The translations under genes were made by a program, and so were the position numbers. From assembly GCA_002407775.1 (NCBI GenBank), contig DHOP01000030.1:69147-133146 (forward strand): a DNA stretch of 64,000 nucleotides. The letters are read 5' to 3'. Below the pieces are notes generated by a model. The model saw only the letters and a list, made by a program, of their open reading frames with translations. It ran no database searches and had not been told where the DNA came from. Positions 60,400 to 64,000 of this stretch are shown piece by piece; the stretch's first letter is position 1, and each line of letters opens with the position of its first letter. The DNA is from Prevotella sp. UBA5387 (GTDB lineage: Bacteria > Bacteroidota > Bacteroidia > Bacteroidales > Bacteroidaceae).

Positions 60400-61743
60400 A
60401 TGAACAGCGAACAACAATATATAGACCTGTACGGAGATAACCGCCAGACAATCCTTGACCACGCCTCGGCTAGCATGAATGCCATGCGCGACCAGGCTTT
60501 CGAGGACTTTAAGGCGCAAGGATTTCCCTCACGCAAGGTTGAGCGATACAAATACACGGACATGGCGAAGCTTTTCGAGCCAAATTATGGCGTGAATATC
60601 AATCGACTTGAATTTCCTCTGGACCCTTACAATGTCTTCAGTTGTGATGTACCAAACATGAGTACGTCGCTCTATTTCGTCGTCAACGACCAGTTCTATA
60701 AAAAGGCTTTGCCCAAGGCAACACTGCCTGAGGGTGTGATCGTGGATAGTCTAAAAGACGTTGCTGAGCGTGACCCCGAACTCATCGCTAAGTACTATGC
60801 ACAACTTGCAAAAACAAACGAAGACGCAATCACTGCGCTCAACACCATGTTGGCACAGGATGGACTACTCGTTTACGTGCCCAAGAATGTGAAGGTTGAG
60901 CGTAGTATACAAATCGTAAACATCCTTCGTTCTGACGTTGACCTCATGGTTAACCGCAGAGTACTCGTCATTGTCGAAGATGGTGCTGAGGCAAAGTTGC
61001 TCTTTTGCGATGACTCCGCCGACGATCGTAACTTCCTAAGCACACAGGTTACGGAGGCTTTTGTAGGTGAGAACGCATCACTCGACCTTTATTGCTTAGA
61101 GGAAACGCACGAGAAGAACACACGCGTGTCTAACGTTTACATCTCTCAGCAGGCCTATAGTCGTGTCAACCACAATGTAATCACGTTGCACAATGGCATC
61201 ACTCGCAACATGCTTAACCTTGTCTTTAAGGGCGAAGGCGCCGAGTGTTGGTGCAATGGTGCTGTGATTGCCGACGGAAGCCAACATGTGGACAATAACA
61301 CCATGATCGACCATCAAGTGGGACACTGCGACTCACATGAGCTCTACAAGTATGTTCTCGATGGTAGTGCAGTTGGTGCTTTTGCCGGTCTGGTACTCGT
61401 ACGCCATGATGCACAGAAGACTACTTCCCAAGAGACCAATCAGAACCTCTGCATGACTAAGCAGGCACACATGTACACGCAGCCGATGTTGGAAATCTAT
61501 GCTGATGACGTGAAATGCGGCCATGGTTCCACTGTTGGCCAGCTTAACGATGCTGCCATGTTCTATATGCAACAGCGTGGCGTAGATCAACACGAGGCAA
61601 AGCTACTCTTAGAGTTTGCATTCATCGGTGAGGTTATTGACCAAATCAAGCTAGAGCCACTTCGTGACCGTCTTCATATGCTGGTAGAAAAGCGTTTCCG
61701 TGGTGAACTGAAGAGCTGTCAAGGTTGTAAAATCTGCATGTAA
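60400..61743 (+). CDS. sufD: Iron-sulfur cluster assembly protein SufD
   Basis: SufB paralogue and partner in the SufBCD scaffold. 447 residues with the shared beta-helix core and the C-terminal SufBD pattern: HGSTVGQLNDAAMFYMQQRGVDQHEAKLLLEFAFIGEVID. The N-terminus (MNAMRDQAFEDFKAQGFPSRKVERYKYTDMAKLF) is the SufD type. A C-terminal CQGCKICM gives three cysteines at the end, a feature worth noting in Bacteroidetes SufD. It is separated from sufC by the repeat array. Confidence 0.95.
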   Translation: MNSEQQYIDLYGDNRQTILDHASASMNAMRDQAFEDFKAQGFPSRKVERYKYTDMAKLFEPNYGVNINRLEFPLDPYNVFSCDVPNMSTSLYFVVNDQFYKKALPKATLPEGVIVDSLKDVAERDPELIAKYYAQLAKTNEDAITALNTMLAQDGLLVYVPKNVKVERSIQIVNILRSDVDLMVNRRVLVIVEDGAEAKLLFCDDSADDRNFLSTQVTEAFVGENASLDLYCLEETHEKNTRVSNVYISQQAYSRVNHNVITLHNGITRNMLNLVFKGEGAECWCNGAVIADGSQHVDNNTMIDHQVGHCDSHELYKYVLDGSAVGAFAGLVLVRHDAQKTTSQETNQNLCMTKQAHMYTQPMLEIYADDVKCGHGSTVGQLNDAAMFYMQQRGVDQHEAKLLLEFAFIGEVIDQIKLEPLRDRLHMLVEKRFRGELKSCQGCKICM

Positions 61744-61785
61744 GTAGTGCCATCAGGGCTATCTCGATACATGGTGAACAACAAG

Positions 61786-61827
61786 TTGTCGAAATGAGAT
61801 ACCTTCTTGGTATTTCATTTTCGACAA
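61786..61827. other. Long hairpin between sufD and sufS
   Basis: TTGTCGAAATGAGATACC (61786-61803) pairs with GGTATTTCATTTTCGACAA (61809-61827), with one bulge and one mismatch, around TTCTT. No T-run follows, so it is more likely an RNA processing or stabilising element than a terminator. Confidence 0.6.
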
Positions 61828-61927
61828 ACTGATATAACATTCCCTAGTATCGAATTCCTCAATGGAGCTATATGATGGATAATTGCATCACTAACTTTTT
61901 ATTACACCAACAAAGGAGATTACATAT

Positions 61928-63163
61928 ATGTACGATATAAATAAGGTTCGCGAAGACTTCCCCATTCTTTCGCGCCAGGTTCACGGCAAGCCGCTTGTTT
62001 ATTTAGACAACGCTGCCACGACACAAAAGCCACTCCGCATGCTCAATGCCATGCAGGACGAATACCTTAATGTCAATTCCAATGTGCATAGGGGCGTGCA
62101 TTGGATGAGTCAACAGGCCACCGAACTCTATGAGCAAGCACGTGAAACGGTGCGTGAATTTATCAATGCTCCGACAACAAACGACATTGTTTTCACCCGC
62201 GGTACAACCGAGAGCATAAACCTTGTTGCCACGGTCTTCTGTGAGTCTATGATGCAAGAAGGCGATGAAATTATCGTCAGCGCCATGGAGCACCATTCTA
62301 ATATCGTGCCATGGCAATTGCAGGGACAACGCAAGGGCAAGAAACTTAGAGTCATTCCGATGAATGACGATGGCACACTAGACATAGAAGCTTATAAGAA
62401 TCTGTTCAATGAGAAGACCAAAATTGTAAGCGTCACACAGGTTAGCAATGTCCTTGGCACGGTGAATCCAATCAAGGAAATGATCCGCATTGCCCATGAG
62501 CATAATGTCCCTATTCTTATAGATGGTGCCCAAAGCGCTCCCCACTTCAAAGTGGATGTGCAGGCACTGGACTGTGATTTCTTTGTCTTTAGTGGCCATA
62601 AGGTCTATGGACCCACTGGAATCGGTGTGCTCTATGGCAAAGAGGAATGGCTTGATCGCCTTCCGCCCTATCAAGGAGGTGGTGAAATGATACAGCATGT
62701 GAGCTTTGAGCATACCACCTTTGAACGTCCGCCATTGAAGTTTGAAGCTGGCACCCCAGACTATGTGGCTGCCCACGGATTAGCCGTTGCGCTCGACTAT
62801 ATCACACAGCTTGGTCTTGATGATATCGCCCAGCATGAACACAACTTGACCAAATATGCCTTGGAACAGATGCAAGCCATTCCGGACATAAACATTTATG
62901 GACACCAAAAAGCGCTCAATATTCAGAGTGATCAATTTGGCGCGGTGGTATCATTCAATGTAGGCAATATTCATCATAGCGACATGGGCACACTCCTAGA
63001 CCAGCTAGGTATCGCCGTGCGCACTGGTCATCATTGTGCACAGCCACTCATGGATTGTTTAGGAATTCTTGGTACGGTGCGCGCCTCATTTGCTTTGTAC
63101 AACACCCGTGAAGAGGTAGATATCCTTTTGGCTGGTATCAAGCGCGTAAGCCAGATGTTCTAA
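61928..63163 (+). CDS. sufS: Cysteine desulfurase SufS
   Basis: PLP enzyme that takes sulfur from cysteine to form a persulfide for cluster assembly. 411 residues of the group II (SufS/CsdA) type. The PLP lysine is in [20 protein letters not shown], the catalytic cysteine in [15 protein letters not shown] near residue 362, and the opening is [28 protein letters not shown]. There is no sufE or sufU beside it. It closes the suf set; rnhB starts 11 bases later. A SufT-like factor is encoded at 14551-14871. Confidence 0.96.
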   Translation: MYDINKVREDFPILSRQVHGKPLVYLDNAATTQKPLRMLNAMQDEYLNVNSNVHRGVHWMSQQATELYEQARETVREFINAPTTNDIVFTRGTTESINLVATVFCESMMQEGDEIIVSAMEHHSNIVPWQLQGQRKGKKLRVIPMNDDGTLDIEAYKNLFNEKTKIVSVTQVSNVLGTVNPIKEMIRIAHEHNVPILIDGAQSAPHFKVDVQALDCDFFVFSGHKVYGPTGIGVLYGKEEWLDRLPPYQGGGEMIQHVSFEHTTFERPPLKFEAGTPDYVAAHGLAVALDYITQLGLDDIAQHEHNLTKYALEQMQAIPDINIYGHQKALNIQSDQFGAVVSFNVGNIHHSDMGTLLDQLGIAVRTGHHCAQPLMDCLGILGTVRASFALYNTREEVDILLAGIKRVSQMF

Positions 63164-63174
63164 AAACTCATCCG

Positions 63175-63852
63175 ATGCTTGCAAATCATTATTTTGATGG
63201 ACTTGTCGAGGCAGGTTGCGATGAGGCGGGACGAGGATGCCTAGCCGGTAGCGTATTTGCCGCGGCAGTTATTTTGCCACCCGACTACAATAATCCCGAT
63301 CTCAACGACTCCAAGTTACTCTCAGCCAAGCGACGTTATGCCCTTCGAGAACAGATAGAGCAAGATGCACTAGCATGGGCAGTAGGAATAGTGACACCTG
63401 AAGAGATTGATAAAATCAATATTCTCCATGCCAGTTTCCTGGGCATGCACCGCGCCATCGACCAATTGCAAGTACATCCAGAAGCCCTCATTATTGATGG
63501 CAACAGATTCGATCCTTACAAGCCCATTTCTGCACAACCATTCGAGGGAAGGCTGAAACGGGTATTTACGTCTCCTGTTGACCCCGACATTCTTCCTTAT
63601 GAGTGTATCATCAAAGGTGACGGCAAGTATCAATCCATAGCTGCCGCAAGCATTTTGGCTAAGACTTTCCGCGATGATTATATGGATAAGTTGGCTGAAA
63701 CCTATCCTCAATACGACTGGAAAAACAACAAAGGCTACCCCACCCGTCGCCATCGCGATGCCATTGCACGCTTTGGCATCACTCCTCTTCACCGACGGAG
63801 TTTCCGACTTCTAGAACCTCAGCAAACCGAAATATCTTTTGATGGAGCATAA
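63175..63852 (+). CDS. rnhB: Ribonuclease HII
   Basis: Removes single ribonucleotides and RNA from RNA-DNA hybrids. 225 residues. The catalytic motif [22 protein letters not shown] is at about 13-34 with Asp16-Glu17; a further acidic residue is in [10 protein letters not shown], and [24 protein letters not shown] is the conserved block near 145. The C-terminal [27 protein letters not shown] is standard. The next gene starts within its last 11 bases. Confidence 0.96.
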   Translation: MLANHYFDGLVEAGCDEAGRGCLAGSVFAAAVILPPDYNNPDLNDSKLLSAKRRYALREQIEQDALAWAVGIVTPEEIDKINILHASFLGMHRAIDQLQVHPEALIIDGNRFDPYKPISAQPFEGRLKRVFTSPVDPDILPYECIIKGDGKYQSIAAASILAKTFRDDYMDKLAETYPQYDWKNNKGYPTRRHRDAIARFGITPLHRRSFRLLEPQQTEISFDGA

Positions 63853-64000
63853 CTCTGCCCGCTTTCAGAAGTGGTTTGAACTCATCCTAACCATGCTCGA
63901 TGGCCACAACCATCGTGTCATGGAACTCGCTGAGGTGCTTGGCACTTCACGTCGCAACTTCTACTATGTCTTAGACGCACTTGGAACAATGGGATTTCAC
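63842..64000 (+). CDS. Helix-turn-helix protein, 5' part only
   Basis: Frame open from the ATG at 63842 to the window end (53 codons), overlapping the rnhB stop by 11 bases in another frame. It encodes [46 protein letters not shown], whose [21 protein letters not shown] looks like a winged helix-turn-helix of the kind that opens WYL-domain regulators. The rest lies outside, so the domain make-up is unknown. Confidence 0.65.
   Translation, partial: MEHNSARFQKWFELILTMLDGHNHRVMELAEVLGTSRRNFYYVLDALGTMGFH

Overview
The window is a 64 kb piece of a Bacteroidales chromosome, most likely from the Prevotellaceae (Prevotella/Segatella-like). The grounds are: many genes start just downstream of the Bacteroidetes-type promoter (TTTG, about 20 bases, TAnnTTTG) rather than an E. 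coli-type one; Shine-Dalgarno sequences are weak; and lineage families are present (a DUF4252 protein, a NigD-like lipoprotein, a C10 peptidase fused to BspA-like repeats, a large secreted protein with a Prevotella-type C-terminal tail). Nearly all genes are chromosomal housekeeping. I see no prophage, transposase, conjugative module or CRISPR array.

Layout. 1-4.8 kb: prfB (5' end outside the window), a small membrane protein, a CYTH protein, a VanZ-like protein carrying a G9 tract, a sodium symporter, a helix-hairpin-helix protein and a DUF4252 protein. 4.8-5.2 kb: divergent tRNA-Pro(CGG) and tRNA-Phe(GAA). 5.3-13.6 kb: murF, an orphan ATPase, folP, the c-di-AMP synthase cdaA, pta-ackA for acetate and a sugar kinase. 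13.7-17.5 kb (minus strand): lpxH, a SufT-like protein, a glycosyltransferase followed by radC, and efp. 17.6-23.1 kb: rpmH (51 codons), a PASTA protein, rluD, ddl, an acyltransferase and a NigD-like lipoprotein. 23.1-26.5 kb: a threonine/glycine cluster (threonine aldolase, threonine dehydrogenase, divergent kbl). 26.7-36.8 kb: an AspT-type transporter, a mannose-1-phosphate guanylyltransferase, HIT and greA, a candidate small RNA, pncB, a 991-residue secreted protein and an EamA transporter. 36.9-45.1 kb: pnp, a TlpA-like lipoprotein, a NUDIX hydrolase, an inositol-phosphate synthase with a decayed partial copy beside it, and the C10 peptidase. 45.3-52.4 kb: topA-aroK, speA-argB, an ECF sigma factor and a probable anti-sigma protein. 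52.8-64 kb: rimP-nusA-infB, the sufBCDS iron-sulfur assembly genes, rnhB and the start of a helix-turn-helix gene.

The most unusual structure is a dispersed family of intergenic arrays with an exact 22-base period. Each unit is a 17-base near-palindrome, TGAWTCAAWTTGAWTCA, plus a 5-base linker. Four arrays are present (9029-9116, 31107-31194, 43052-43139, 60211-60364; 4, 4, 4 and 7 units). The core is kept between loci while the linkers differ. Three arrays start 49-63 bases after a stop codon and the fourth about 25 bases past the remnant of a gene; the longest lies between sufC and sufD. I do not recognise it as a named family.

Other points of note are an orphan promoter-terminator cassette that would make a roughly 60-nt RNA (30907-31004), a terminator-like hairpin at the very start of the rimP-nusA-infB transcript, a perfect 17-bp hairpin in the greA leader, the ino1 remnant with stops and frameshifts, the G9 tract in the VanZ-like gene, and altered active-site loops in FolP. 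Promoter, terminator and leader calls were made by eye and have not been tested.
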